Of a stretch of 64,000 bases of DNA, positions 51,156 to 58,865 are shown in pieces. Made by a program: the position numbers and the translations under genes. The stretch's first letter is position 1, and each line of letters begins with the position of its first letter. The stretch is taken from the NCBI RefSeq assembly GCF_021513235.1, contig NZ_CP090976.1, positions 2,728,001 to 2,792,000 of the forward strand, written 5' to 3'. This DNA is from Kaistella sp. 97-N-M2. GTDB lineage: Bacteria > Bacteroidota > Bacteroidia > Flavobacteriales > Weeksellaceae. Under the pieces are notes generated by a model. That model did not search any database. It had not been told where the DNA came from and saw nothing but the letters and a program-made list of their open reading frames with translations.

Positions 51156-51830
51156 ATGCAGCGAGAAATTAAAACGACTTCAGACGGCAGTAAAACTTTA
51201 TTTATCAATGCGTTAAATGAAAACTACCATTCCCACCATGGTGCCTTACAGGAAGCAAATCACGTCTTTATCAAAAATGGATTAAAACAAATTTATTCTT
51301 ATGAAATTAACATTTTAGAACTCGGTTTTGGTACAGGTTTAAATGTTTTGGTCACTATTGATGAATTTTTGAAAACTGATAAAAATCATATCATTCATTA
51401 TTTCACGCTCGAAAAATATCCCGTAAGCGATGCGGAAGCGAAAGAATTAGATTACGGTTCTTTTTTTCAGGACCCAAAGATTGCAGCAAGCTATGCGGAG
51501 ATTCATGCCTGCGACTGGAACGAAAAGGTTGAAGTCTTACCCAATTTCTTTTTTACAAAAGTGAAATCTGATTTTTTTGAACTCGAAAACCTGGCTTTGC
51601 CGTCCATTCATTTGGTTTATTTTGATTGCTTCGGCGCCCGTGTGCAGCCGGATTTGTGGGAAAAACCGCTCTTCCAGATCGTCTCGGACAAAATGGAAAC
51701 GGGCGGTTTACTCACCACGTATTCCTCCAAAGGCAGCGTTCGGCGGATTTTGCAGGATCTTAACTTTAAGGTAGAAAAAAAAGACGGTCCGCCGGGAAAG
51801 AGAGAAATGATCAACGCTGTGAAGTTATAG
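51156..51830 (+). CDS. mnmD: tRNA 5-methylaminomethyl-2-thiouridine methyltransferase, MnmD type
   Basis: Completes the wobble uridine modification mnm5s2U34; here the free-standing MnmD domain without the oxidase MnmC1. The SAM motif is ILELGFGTGLNVLVTIDEF, followed by HYFTLEKYPVSD and the DUF752 motif YFDCFGARVQPDLWEKPLF, then GLLTTYSSKGSVRRILQDLNF and KREMINAVKL. I prefer the ATG at 51156 over the TTG 15 nt earlier, which precedes it in the same frame. Separate MnmD is normal in Bacteroidota. Confidence 0.88.
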   Translation: MQREIKTTSDGSKTLFINALNENYHSHHGALQEANHVFIKNGLKQIYSYEINILELGFGTGLNVLVTIDEFLKTDKNHIIHYFTLEKYPVSDAEAKELDYGSFFQDPKIAASYAEIHACDWNEKVEVLPNFFFTKVKSDFFELENLALPSIHLVYFDCFGARVQPDLWEKPLFQIVSDKMETGGLLTTYSSKGSVRRILQDLNFKVEKKDGPPGKREMINAVKL

Positions 51831-51889
51831 CGTTTCGCAGTGACTAAAAAATTCCTAACTTTGAATTTCACCCTTAATTCATTAGAGTT

Positions 51890-52306
51890 ATGATCGATAA
51901 AATAAACGTCAGAGTTTACGCCGCAGTCCTTAAAAAGCGATGCGTTCTTGCACTGCAGGAAGAGTACGCCGGTCAACAACTTCTAAAATTCCCCGGCGGC
52001 GGCTTAGAATTTGGCGAGGGTATTTTAGATTGTCTGCACCGCGAATTTGAAGAGGAACTTAACCTTAAAATTGAAAATTTAAGGCATTTTTATACGCAGG
52101 AAGAATTTTTAGTTTCCCGCTTCCGACCCAATGAGCAGCTTTTGACGATTTATTATATTGCGGAAATTGTTGACGTGGACGATTTAATAATTCGCGACGC
52201 CTGCATTGAAAAAATAGAATGGGTTTCCCTCGATTCCGAAGAAAACCCATTTCCTTTGCCTGTAGATATGATTGTTTTTGATCTTTTGAAACAGAAATTC
52301 TTATAG
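51890..52306 (+). CDS. NUDIX hydrolase
   Basis: Small 138-residue hydrolase of nucleoside diphosphates linked to another group. The Nudix box is complete: GGGLEFGEGILDCLHREFEEELNL matches GX5EX7REUxEExGU. The product therefore keeps catalytic residues, unlike the regulator at 37843. Substrate unknown. It follows mnmD by 59 nt and its last bases overlap the end of the S1/P1 nuclease gene on the other strand by 6 nt. Confidence 0.9.
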   Translation: MIDKINVRVYAAVLKKRCVLALQEEYAGQQLLKFPGGGLEFGEGILDCLHREFEEELNLKIENLRHFYTQEEFLVSRFRPNEQLLTIYYIAEIVDVDDLIIRDACIEKIEWVSLDSEENPFPLPVDMIVFDLLKQKFL

Positions 52307-53092
52307 AATATCATTCAAAACCTTTGCTAAGCGAAGTCCGCCATACAGCAGTTGTCTTTCCAAAAGTGGCGTAAACTTATAATTGTAGTCGTACGCGTAT
52401 GAGGAATCTGCCAATGAATTGGAATAAATCTTATTCGCTTCCTGATGACTGTCGTAAAGCCATTCTTCTAAAGTCCCGGACTGAATTTTTTTCACTTCAT
52501 CTTTCGATTTTACATCCAGAACCGTTGCATATTCGGTGTAACTGTATTTTTGGAAATCCACTAATTTTGAGTCCCACAAGGAGTGTAAATTGGTATTATC
52601 TCCAAAAAACTTGACCTTAATTTTATTTCCCCCCAAATCTTCCAGTCGTCCCAGATGTAGAGGTTGCGCCGCATCGCCCATAAGATGAATAAGAAATCTC
52701 AGCGCAATCTCCCGGTCTTTTACTGGCGTTTTTTTATCTTTAATCTGTTCCGACAATATCTTAATTTGCGTATAAATATTGGGGGCTTTTTGAAGTTGAA
52801 GTGAATCGTTGAAACTTTTAAAATTCGTTTGAGGATCAACATTCACGTAATGCCATTGATCGGTATGCTTCCAAACACCGGTGGTGTCTGCTTTAATGAA
52901 ATCCGGCCAATTTGCCCAATAGGCTAATTTTTCTGTGCCGATGATCTGCTTTAAATGGCGTTTTGCCGCACCCGTAAGATGGTTTTCTGCGATTTCTGCA
53001 ATAACGCGATGGCCTGTGGTTCCCCAACAATAGGCGAAATTAAAACTCAACAGGGCTAAAAGCACGACTGCGTTTCTGATGAAATTTTTCAT
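52301..53092 (-). CDS. S1/P1 nuclease family protein
   Basis: Secreted zinc-dependent single-strand nuclease or 3'-nucleotidase, 263 residues. The signal peptide ends near AYC, placing the zinc-ligand Trp of WGTTGHRVIAEIAENHL at the mature N-terminus, as required. Further metal ligands are in ADTTGVWKHTDQWHYVNVD, FLIHLMGDAAQPLHLG and LHSLWDSKLVD. It probably recovers phosphate and nucleosides from extracellular nucleic acid. The gene is 3 nt after the DUF4294 gene on the same strand, so they are co-expressed. Confidence 0.93.
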   Translation of the reverse strand: MKNFIRNAVVLLALLSFNFAYCWGTTGHRVIAEIAENHLTGAAKRHLKQIIGTEKLAYWANWPDFIKADTTGVWKHTDQWHYVNVDPQTNFKSFNDSLQLQKAPNIYTQIKILSEQIKDKKTPVKDREIALRFLIHLMGDAAQPLHLGRLEDLGGNKIKVKFFGDNTNLHSLWDSKLVDFQKYSYTEYATVLDVKSKDEVKKIQSGTLEEWLYDSHQEANKIYSNSLADSSYAYDYNYKFTPLLERQLLYGGLRLAKVLNDIL

Positions 53093-53095
53093 TAA

Positions 53096-53803
53096 TTATT
53101 TTTTGACTTTGAAATTCATGTAACCCGGATACGGCCGAAAATAGCCGGCATTCCAGTTGCTTTGAAGAAGCGCTTCGAGAAATTCATCGGTTCGGTTTTT
53201 ATGCGGATCAAAAGGTTCCTTAATATCAACATCTGCAATATTTCCTTTCACATTCCACCAAAAAGCACTCCAGCCACCGCGAAGTTCCCTGATTATATCG
53301 TAAACTGTTTTTCCCGTCGCTCTGTTCATCAGCTTCGCAAAAACCCGTCCTTCCGTTGTTGTAAGATCTTTTAATTGTGTTTCGTACTGATCCGCCAAAG
53401 CGTTCTGGCGCTGACTTACATATTTCCGCTGGGTGTTTCTGTCCAGGTCCTTCATATCATCCTGAATATCTTCATATTGATCTAAAGCAGTAAGAAACAG
53501 CGGATAAACCCTGTTCAGCTTTTTATTAAGAAAAAAATAATAGTTTTGGTCGAGTTGATTATTGAAACGTGGTTTTTTGAAGAGAATTAACTCATCCATC
53601 ACCACTACATTTTCGCCGTTGATTTCGTAAATTCGGGCTTTCTGGCCTTCGTCGTAGTAATATTTATTACCCAATTCGTCGGTCTTCAATAATTCTGGGG
53701 GATACTGGCTTACCGGCTTTGCAATGATTACGGAATCTTGCTGCGCATACGTAAAAAGTCCAGTAAACAGTAGAAATATCAATATAAGTTTCTTAAATTT
53801 CAT
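53096..53803 (-). CDS. DUF4294 family exported protein
   Basis: A 235-residue secreted protein with a signal peptide (about 1-20, TYAQ). The domain of unknown function is recognised by VVVMDELILFKKPRFNNQ, YFFLNKKLNRVYPLF and the conserved end RATGKTVYDIIRELRGGWSAFWWN. A central basic helix (about 118-150) is rich in Gln/Asp/Lys. No catalytic motif is evident. It is transcribed with the S1/P1 nuclease gene, which does not reveal a role. The family is typical of Flavobacteriia. Confidence 0.82.
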   Translation of the reverse strand: MKFKKLILIFLLFTGLFTYAQQDSVIIAKPVSQYPPELLKTDELGNKYYYDEGQKARIYEINGENVVVMDELILFKKPRFNNQLDQNYYFFLNKKLNRVYPLFLTALDQYEDIQDDMKDLDRNTQRKYVSQRQNALADQYETQLKDLTTTEGRVFAKLMNRATGKTVYDIIRELRGGWSAFWWNVKGNIADVDIKEPFDPHKNRTDEFLEALLQSNWNAGYFRPYPGYMNFKVKK

Positions 53804-53859
53804 TACTTTTACTTCCTGTTAAAACAAACCTAAGTCTACCAAAAATCATTCCCCTTTTT

Positions 53860-54936
53860 ATGAAATTTCAAAATAAATCGCTTAAATTCTTAGAAGAATA
53901 TTTAAACACCGCATCGCCAACAGGTTATGAACACAAGGGCCAAAAAGTCTGGATGGATTACGTAAAACCCTACGTGGATAAAGTGGAATTTGACCATTAT
54001 GGAACGTGTTACGGAATCATAAACCCGGAGTCGGAGTTTAAAGTGGTCATCGAAGCGCACGCTGACGAAATTTCATGGTACGTAAATTATATAACCGATG
54101 ATGGTTTAATTTACGTAATTCGCAACGGAGGATCCGATCAAATGATTGCTCCCTCCAAAGTGGTAAACATTCACGGAGAAAACGGAATGGTAAAGGGCGT
54201 TTTCGGCTGGCCTGCAATTCATACAAGAATGGGCGAGGAAAAAGAAACCACGCCAAAACTGGAAAACATTTTTATCGACTGCGGCGCCACCACGAAAAAA
54301 GAAGTGGAAGATCTCGGCATTTTTGTGGGCACGATGATTACTTACCCCGATGAATTTTTCGAACTAAACGACCGCTATTTTGTTTGCCGCGCTTTAGATA
54401 ACAGAATTGGTGGATTTATGATTGCGGAAGTGGCCCGACTTTTAAAGGAAAACAAAAAAACCCTTCCTTTCGGTTTGTATGTAACGAATTCTGTACAGGA
54501 AGAAGTAGGTTTATACGGCGCCGACATGATTGCAGATACCATTAAACCAAATATCGCGATTGTAACCGATGTTACGCACGACACCACAACACCGATGATT
54601 GAAAAGAAAAAGGAAGGCGACCAGAAATGTGGAGACGGTCCCGTCGTCTTTTTCGCGCCGAGCGTTCATCACAAAATACGCGAACTGATCCTAGAAACTG
54701 CTAAAACGCAGAAGATTCCCTACCAAAGAGCCGCTGCCAGCCGTGCCACCGGAACTGATACGGATGCTTTTGCGCACTCCAACGGCGGCGTTCCTTCTGC
54801 CTTAATTTCGTTGCCGCTGCGATATATGCACACCACCGTTGAAATGGTTTCAAAGGAAGATGTGGCAAACGTAATTCAGTTGATTTATGAAACGCTCCTC
54901 CAGATCACGCCCGACATGAACCTGAAATATCATTAA
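53860..54936 (+). CDS. M42 family metallopeptidase
   Basis: Cytosolic dinuclear-zinc aminopeptidase (FrvX/TET type), 358 residues. Metal ligands appear in VIEAHADEISWYV (His, Asp), IDCGATTKKEVEDLGI, EEVGLYGADMI (Glu pair) and VTDVTHDTT, with VHHKIRELI near the end. The PHTSG-like loop typical of M42 is visible as ASRATGTDTDAFAHSNGGVPSAL. It probably trims peptides in cytosolic recycling. rpe follows 18 nt later on the same strand. Confidence 0.91.
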   Translation: MKFQNKSLKFLEEYLNTASPTGYEHKGQKVWMDYVKPYVDKVEFDHYGTCYGIINPESEFKVVIEAHADEISWYVNYITDDGLIYVIRNGGSDQMIAPSKVVNIHGENGMVKGVFGWPAIHTRMGEEKETTPKLENIFIDCGATTKKEVEDLGIFVGTMITYPDEFFELNDRYFVCRALDNRIGGFMIAEVARLLKENKKTLPFGLYVTNSVQEEVGLYGADMIADTIKPNIAIVTDVTHDTTTPMIEKKKEGDQKCGDGPVVFFAPSVHHKIRELILETAKTQKIPYQRAAASRATGTDTDAFAHSNGGVPSALISLPLRYMHTTVEMVSKEDVANVIQLIYETLLQITPDMNLKYH

Positions 54937-54953
54937 TTCCAATAATCCGAAAA

Positions 54954-55604
54954 ATGAAAACAAAACTAATTTCACCTTCCCTCCTCTCCGCAGATTTTGG
55001 AAATCTGGAAAGAGATATCCAAATGCTGAATAAATCCCAATCCGACTGGTTGCATGTTGATGTGATGGATGGCAGATATGTTCCCAATATTTCCTTCGGA
55101 TTTCCCGTGATGAAAACGGTAAAAAAGTTTTCGAAAAAATTTGTAGATGTTCATCTCATGATTGTGGAACCGGAAAAATATGTAGAAGAATTTATTGAGC
55201 AAGGCGCAGATTTGGTCTCCATTCATTACGAAGCCTGCGTGCATTTGCACCGTACCATTAACCTCATTCAGGATAAAGGCGCAAAAGCCGGTGTAGTTTT
55301 AAACCCGGCATCACCCGTGTTGTTGCTGGAGGATATTATTGCGGATGTAGATCTGGTCTTACTGATGAGTGTGAATCCAGGATTTGGCGGACAGAAATTT
55401 ATCGAAAACACGTACAAAAAAATTGCAGAGACGAAAGATTTAATCTTATCCAATAATTCCACGGCATTGATTCAGATCGACGGTGGCGTGAATTTGGATA
55501 ACGCCGCGAAACTTTTCGAAGCTGGCGCCGATGTTTTGGTAGCCGGGAACGCCGTTTTCTCTTCAGAAAATCCCGAAAAGACTATCGAACTTATGAAAAT
55601 CTAA
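54954..55604 (+). CDS. rpe: Ribulose-phosphate 3-epimerase
   Basis: Interconverts ribulose 5-phosphate and xylulose 5-phosphate in the pentose phosphate pathway. Full length at 216 residues. The TIM-barrel motifs are PSLLSADFGNLERDIQML, WLHVDVMDGRYVPNISFG (catalytic Asp), VHLMIVEPEKYVEEF, SVNPGFGGQKFIENTYKK and IQIDGGVNLDNAAKLFEAGA. Placed 18 nt after the M42 gene. A terminator follows. Confidence 0.97.
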   Translation: MKTKLISPSLLSADFGNLERDIQMLNKSQSDWLHVDVMDGRYVPNISFGFPVMKTVKKFSKKFVDVHLMIVEPEKYVEEFIEQGADLVSIHYEACVHLHRTINLIQDKGAKAGVVLNPASPVLLLEDIIADVDLVLLMSVNPGFGGQKFIENTYKKIAETKDLILSNNSTALIQIDGGVNLDNAAKLFEAGADVLVAGNAVFSSENPEKTIELMKI

Positions 55605-55625
55605 AAATAAAATTTTTTAAATAAC

Positions 55626-55658
55626 AAAGAGAGGAATCAAGCGGTTCCTCTCTTTTTG
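55626..55658 (+). terminator. Terminator after rpe
   Basis: AAAGAGAGGAA and TTCCTCTCTTT form an 11-bp stem followed by a T run. Confidence 0.85.
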
Positions 55659-55775
55659 TTTATTGAGATGTTGATTCGGATATCGATTCAAAAAAAAACG
55701 CATTCGTCTTTACAAAAAGAGTTAATGAAATTCAATAGAAAAAAAAATGCAATCTCTTTCGTTTTATTGTAAATT

Positions 55776-55783
55776 TACTTTTG
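55776..55783 (+). promoter_or_regulatory. -7 box upstream of the CAP gene
   Basis: TACTTTTG, perfect TAnnTTTG. It is about 280 nt from the start codon, so a long leader or a separate small transcript is implied. Confidence 0.35.
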
Positions 55784-56065
55784 AAAGTGCTTAACCTCAC
55801 TTATAGTTTGCTGGTTATCATCACGATACCACATCATAAAAAAGATTATAAACTCAGAATTTAAAATTAATCGCAGTGGAAAAATTTCTATTTATACAAT
55901 TGACGGCTGCTAATTATAAATTGTTTCGGTATGGTGATCGCAAAACCTTTCAGTTTCGCAGGCTTTATCTGATTCCGCTGAAATTAGCCCTTTTCCGGCG
56001 ACAGTTTTTTCTGTTTTAATTAAAATGCACTTCAAATTATATTAAACATTTAAAATTTTAAAAAG

Positions 56066-57070
56066 ATGAAAAAACTAATAACATCCCTGCTTTTATTTTT
56101 GATAACGGTTAACCTCCCGGCTCAAAGCAAATATTGGCTGTCCGGGAATTATTCCAAAGGTATGCTCGACTATTTCAACAATGGAAAGGTAGAAAAGATT
56201 GGCGTGAACTGGAAGAATGCTGCACCAACGGTTGAAGGCCGGATCGTGGTTTTTGGCGAATTTAAAAAAGATGACTCCGGCAAAGAATATTTTTCGGCGG
56301 AAGGAACGGCGCCTCAGGTAAATCTCTTAAAAGGTTCTGTAAAAAAGCAGAAATTCAACTGTTCTGTCAGTGATCAGGAAGGCGTGATGACTCTGAATTC
56401 CGGTGGAAAAAAAGGTGATTTTGTAAGTTTCGTACCTCTACAAGATAACGCGACTATTTCGGTTGCCAGGGCAGATTGGGGCACAAAAATATGCGATAAT
56501 AAAAGATATGGCATTTACTATATTCAGCAAATACAGGCAAATGCAGTCGCCACAAATTCCGGAACAAATGGCAGCATGACCCAGGAGCGCACTCCGGAAA
56601 ACACAAATGTCACCGGCTCGCAAATTTCTTCTCAGGAAGCTAAAGAAGCATTAGATTTTCATAATAAAGCAAGATCAGAAGTAGGTGTAGAGCCTTTGGT
56701 ATGGTCGGCAACACTGAGCATCTTTGCGCAACAATGGGCAGACCATCTCGTGGCCAATAATAACTGCAGGTTGGAGCACCGCCCGGATTCCGGCGAGTGG
56801 AAACAACGTTACGGCGAGAACATTGCGATGCAACCGCCGCAAAGTCATTCCGCGAAAGATGCATCTGCACAGTGGTATGAGGAAATCGACAAATTTCAGA
56901 ATGTGGTGCTGAATGATCATAACTGGTTCGATGCGGGACATTATTCGCAAATGATCTGGCGAAAAACCAAAGCAGTCGGAATGGGCGCCGCAAAATGTTT
57001 GAACGGTTATTACATCATTGTTGCAAACTATGATCCTGCAGGGAATTTTATGGGCGAAAAGGCTTATTAA
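56066..57070 (+). CDS. CAP-domain (SCP/PR1) secreted protein
   Basis: Secreted protein of 334 residues with signal peptide (about 1-19, LPAQ). An N-terminal beta domain (about 20-155) has SKYWLSGNYSKGMLDYFNNG. A Ser/Thr-rich linker (about 165-195) leads to a CAP domain (about 200-330): ALDFHNKARSEVGVEPLVWS, CRLEHRPDSGEWKQRYGENIA (His, Glu), FDAGHYSQMIWRKTKAVGMG and YYIIVANYDPAGNF. The His/Glu metal site is intact. CAP proteins act in many roles (proteases, lipid binding); the function here is unknown. The N-terminal domain is unidentified. Confidence 0.88.
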   Translation: MKKLITSLLLFLITVNLPAQSKYWLSGNYSKGMLDYFNNGKVEKIGVNWKNAAPTVEGRIVVFGEFKKDDSGKEYFSAEGTAPQVNLLKGSVKKQKFNCSVSDQEGVMTLNSGGKKGDFVSFVPLQDNATISVARADWGTKICDNKRYGIYYIQQIQANAVATNSGTNGSMTQERTPENTNVTGSQISSQEAKEALDFHNKARSEVGVEPLVWSATLSIFAQQWADHLVANNNCRLEHRPDSGEWKQRYGENIAMQPPQSHSAKDASAQWYEEIDKFQNVVLNDHNWFDAGHYSQMIWRKTKAVGMGAAKCLNGYYIIVANYDPAGNFMGEKAY

Positions 57071-57109
57071 AAATGGTCAAAAAATATAACTTGCCGAAAG
57101 TACTAAACG

Positions 57110-57143
57110 AAAAATCCAGAAAAATTTCTGGATTTTTATTTTT
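57110..57143. terminator. Terminator between CAP gene and ndk
   Basis: AAAAATCCAGAAA and TTTCTGGATTTTT form a stem with flanking A and T runs, fitting both convergent genes. Confidence 0.75.
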
Positions 57144-57159
57144 TGTATGAACGTCTTTT

Positions 57160-57579
57160 TTAGAAAATTTCTCTTCCGGAAAAATGAAACTGGGCCTCGA
57201 TCAACGCATTCTCGTCAGAGTCAGAGCCGTGTACCGCATTTTCTCCGATGGATCTTGCGAACATTTTTCTAATGGTTCCTTCAGCAGCGTCCGCTGGATT
57301 TGTAGCTCCGATTAAAGTTCTGAAACTTTCAACTGCATTTTCGTTCTCCAAAACTGCGGCTACAATCGGTCCCGAAGACATAAAATCCACCAATTCCCCG
57401 TAGAAAGGTCTTTCAGCGTGAACTTCATAAAATTTTTGAGCATCCGCAACGGTAAGCTGCGTTAATTTCAAAGCTTTGATTTTGAAACCCGCTTCCGCAA
57501 TTTTTCCTAAAATAGCACCAACGTGACCGTCTGCAACCGCATCTGGCTTGATCATGGTGAATGTAATTTTACCTGACAT
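57160..57579 (-). CDS. ndk: Nucleoside-diphosphate kinase
   Basis: Transfers the gamma-phosphate of ATP to NDPs. From the ATG at 57579 the protein is 139 residues, the family's normal length. Phosphohistidine is in [20 protein letters not shown]; other marks are [16 protein letters not shown] and [20 protein letters not shown]. An upstream ATG eight codons earlier is in frame but overlaps the promoter. The -7 box TATTTTTG lies at 57601-57608 on the minus strand. Monocistronic. Confidence 0.97.
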   Translation of the reverse strand: MSGKITFTMIKPDAVADGHVGAILGKIAEAGFKIKALKLTQLTVADAQKFYEVHAERPFYGELVDFMSSGPIVAAVLENENAVESFRTLIGATNPADAAEGTIRKMFARSIGENAVHGSDSDENALIEAQFHFSGREIF

Positions 57580-57600
57580 ATATCTTGTTTTATTGTGGCG

Positions 57601-57608
57601 CAAAAATA
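57601..57608 (-). promoter_or_regulatory. -7 box of ndk
   Basis: CAAAAATA on the plus strand reads TATTTTTG on the minus strand, 22 nt before the ndk ATG. Confidence 0.5.
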
Positions 57609-57621
57609 CAAAAAACTTTGC

Positions 57622-57629
57622 TACCTTTG
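57622..57629 (+). promoter_or_regulatory. -7 box of the 27-codon ORF
   Basis: TACCTTTG, perfect TAnnTTTG, 20 nt before an ATG that has an upstream AGGAAAG. Divergent from ndk. Confidence 0.5.
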
Positions 57630-57648
57630 CACTGAAAGTTCAGGAAAG

Positions 57649-57732
57649 ATGAGTCGCCACTTATTTGTTGGCACGGAAATTGTAATTATTTTTCCGATTC
57701 TCATGTTTAATTTGAGTTTTCATGGTTATTAG
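57649..57732 (+). CDS. Putative 27-residue hydrophobic small protein
   Basis: An ORF of 27 codons from ATG at 57649 to TAG at 57730-57732. It is preceded by a good Shine-Dalgarno-like AGGAAAG (57642-57648), a perfect -7 box (57622-57629), and is followed 5 nt later by a strong terminator. The peptide has a short hydrophobic core, IVIIFPILMF, long enough to touch a membrane. No other gene on this strand can use the promoter and terminator, so the unit should be transcribed. The product could be a small membrane protein or the unit may be a regulatory RNA of about 125 nt. No homologue is known to me. Confidence 0.45.
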   Translation: MSRHLFVGTEIVIIFPILMFNLSFHGY

Positions 57733-57737
57733 TTTTT

Positions 57738-57761
57738 ACCCAGCTTTGGCTGGGTTTTTTT
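57738..57761 (+). terminator. Terminator after the 27-codon ORF
   Basis: ACCCAGC with its perfect complement and seven T. On the minus strand no T run follows, so it is oriented for the plus-strand unit and not for rsgA. Confidence 0.8.
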
Positions 57762-58686
57762 ATTGCGCATTGATCTCCTCTGCTTCTTCCATAAGTTTTA
57801 AATAGGTCATATACCTCGATTCCTCAATTTTACCGGATTCTAAACTGGCTAAAACCGCGCATTTTGGTTCGTTAATGTGCATACAATTGTGAAATTTACA
57901 GTCTCTGCCGATGCGAAATATTTCGGGAAAATAATGCTGGATTTCTTCTTTCTGAACATCGATCATCGCAAATTCTCGCACGCCGGGAGTATCGATCACG
58001 CTGCCGCCAAAATCCCAGAAGTGCATCTGCGCGAAAGTGGTCGTATGTTTTCCTTTTAAAAGTTTTTCCGAAATTTCGGAGGTCTTGATTTTTAGCGCGG
58101 GTTGAAGCGCATTCACTAACGTCGATTTTCCGCTGCCGGAATGTCCGAAGAAAACAGAAACCTTATCTTTAATGGTTTCTTTCAGCACCTCCAAATTCAA
58201 TTTGGAATAAGAGGAAATTTCTAAAATATCATACCCAATTTCCTTGTAGATTTCTTCGATCTGAACCAGCACAAATTTCTCATTGTCGGTAAGCACATCT
58301 ATTTTGTTAAATAAAATCAGAGGCTTGATGTTGTACGCCTCGCAACACGCGAGAAAACGGTCCAGAAAACCCAAAGAAGTTTCCGGATGTTTCAAGGTGT
58401 AGATAAAACACGCCACGTCAATATTCGACGCAATAATGTGCGCCTCTTTGGAAAGATTGGTCGATTTTCGGATGAGATAATTTTTCTTCGGTGCTATCTT
58501 CGTAATCCACGCCACATCGTCCGCTTCCAAAGAGAACTCGACCAAATCTCCCACGGCGAGCGGATTGGTTAAGCGGGTTTTGATCAGTTTAAATTTTCCC
58601 CGAATTCTGGCTTCAAAAAAACGCCCGGTTTCCTGTTCTAAAACCTGGTACCAACTTCCGGTGGATTTTGTGATGAGTCCTTTCAA
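57760..58686 (-). CDS. rsgA: Ribosome small subunit-dependent GTPase A
   Basis: Circularly permuted GTPase that helps 30S maturation. The 308 residues begin with an OB-fold (about 10-70, GSWYQVLEQETGRFFEARIR), then G4 LFNKIDVLTD, G1 FFGHSGSGKSTLVNAL, G2/G3 KGKHTTTFAQMHFW and DTPGVREFAM. The C-terminal zinc module CKFHNCMHINEPKC has the expected Cys/His set. It is 2 nt after a small unknown gene in the same operon. Confidence 0.96.
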   Translation of the reverse strand: MKGLITKSTGSWYQVLEQETGRFFEARIRGKFKLIKTRLTNPLAVGDLVEFSLEADDVAWITKIAPKKNYLIRKSTNLSKEAHIIASNIDVACFIYTLKHPETSLGFLDRFLACCEAYNIKPLILFNKIDVLTDNEKFVLVQIEEIYKEIGYDILEISSYSKLNLEVLKETIKDKVSVFFGHSGSGKSTLVNALQPALKIKTSEISEKLLKGKHTTTFAQMHFWDFGGSVIDTPGVREFAMIDVQKEEIQHYFPEIFRIGRDCKFHNCMHINEPKCAVLASLESGKIEESRYMTYLKLMEEAEEINAQ

Positions 58687-58688
58687 AA

Positions 58689-58865
58689 TTAAATTTTTCT
58701 TTGGAGTGAATTTACGGTCATTAAGAGAAAATCAAAAGCCTGCGACCAGGCGGTTTCCCTGTATTCCGCAATTTCTTCTTCTGCCAGGTCATTCATCGCT
58801 TCAACAGGAGAAAACTGTATTTTCTGCCTGAATTTATCCAGCAAAACATCAGAAATTATTTTCAT
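58689..58865 (-). CDS. Small hypothetical protein, 58 residues
   Basis: An ORF of 58 codons between the DAHP synthase and rsgA genes. Its ATG shares one base with the DAHP stop (TGATG), and its stop is 2 nt before the rsgA ATG, so it is tightly built into the operon and translationally coupled. The peptide is acidic in its centre (NDLAEEEIAEYRETAW) and amphipathic, with no signal peptide or membrane segment. I do not recognise a family. The tight fit and lack of alternative frames argue that it is a real gene. Confidence 0.7.
   Translation of the reverse strand: MKIISDVLLDKFRQKIQFSPVEAMNDLAEEEIAEYRETAWSQAFDFLLMTVNSLQRKI

Larger units (their letters stand above)
55605..56065. other. Intergenic region before the CAP-domain gene
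   Basis: About 460 bp. It holds the rpe terminator and a perfect -7 box TACTTTTG at 55776-55783. If that box serves the CAP gene, the transcript has a leader of about 275 nt. The leader has no hairpin or ORF I trust and no riboswitch that I recognise. Confidence 0.5.
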
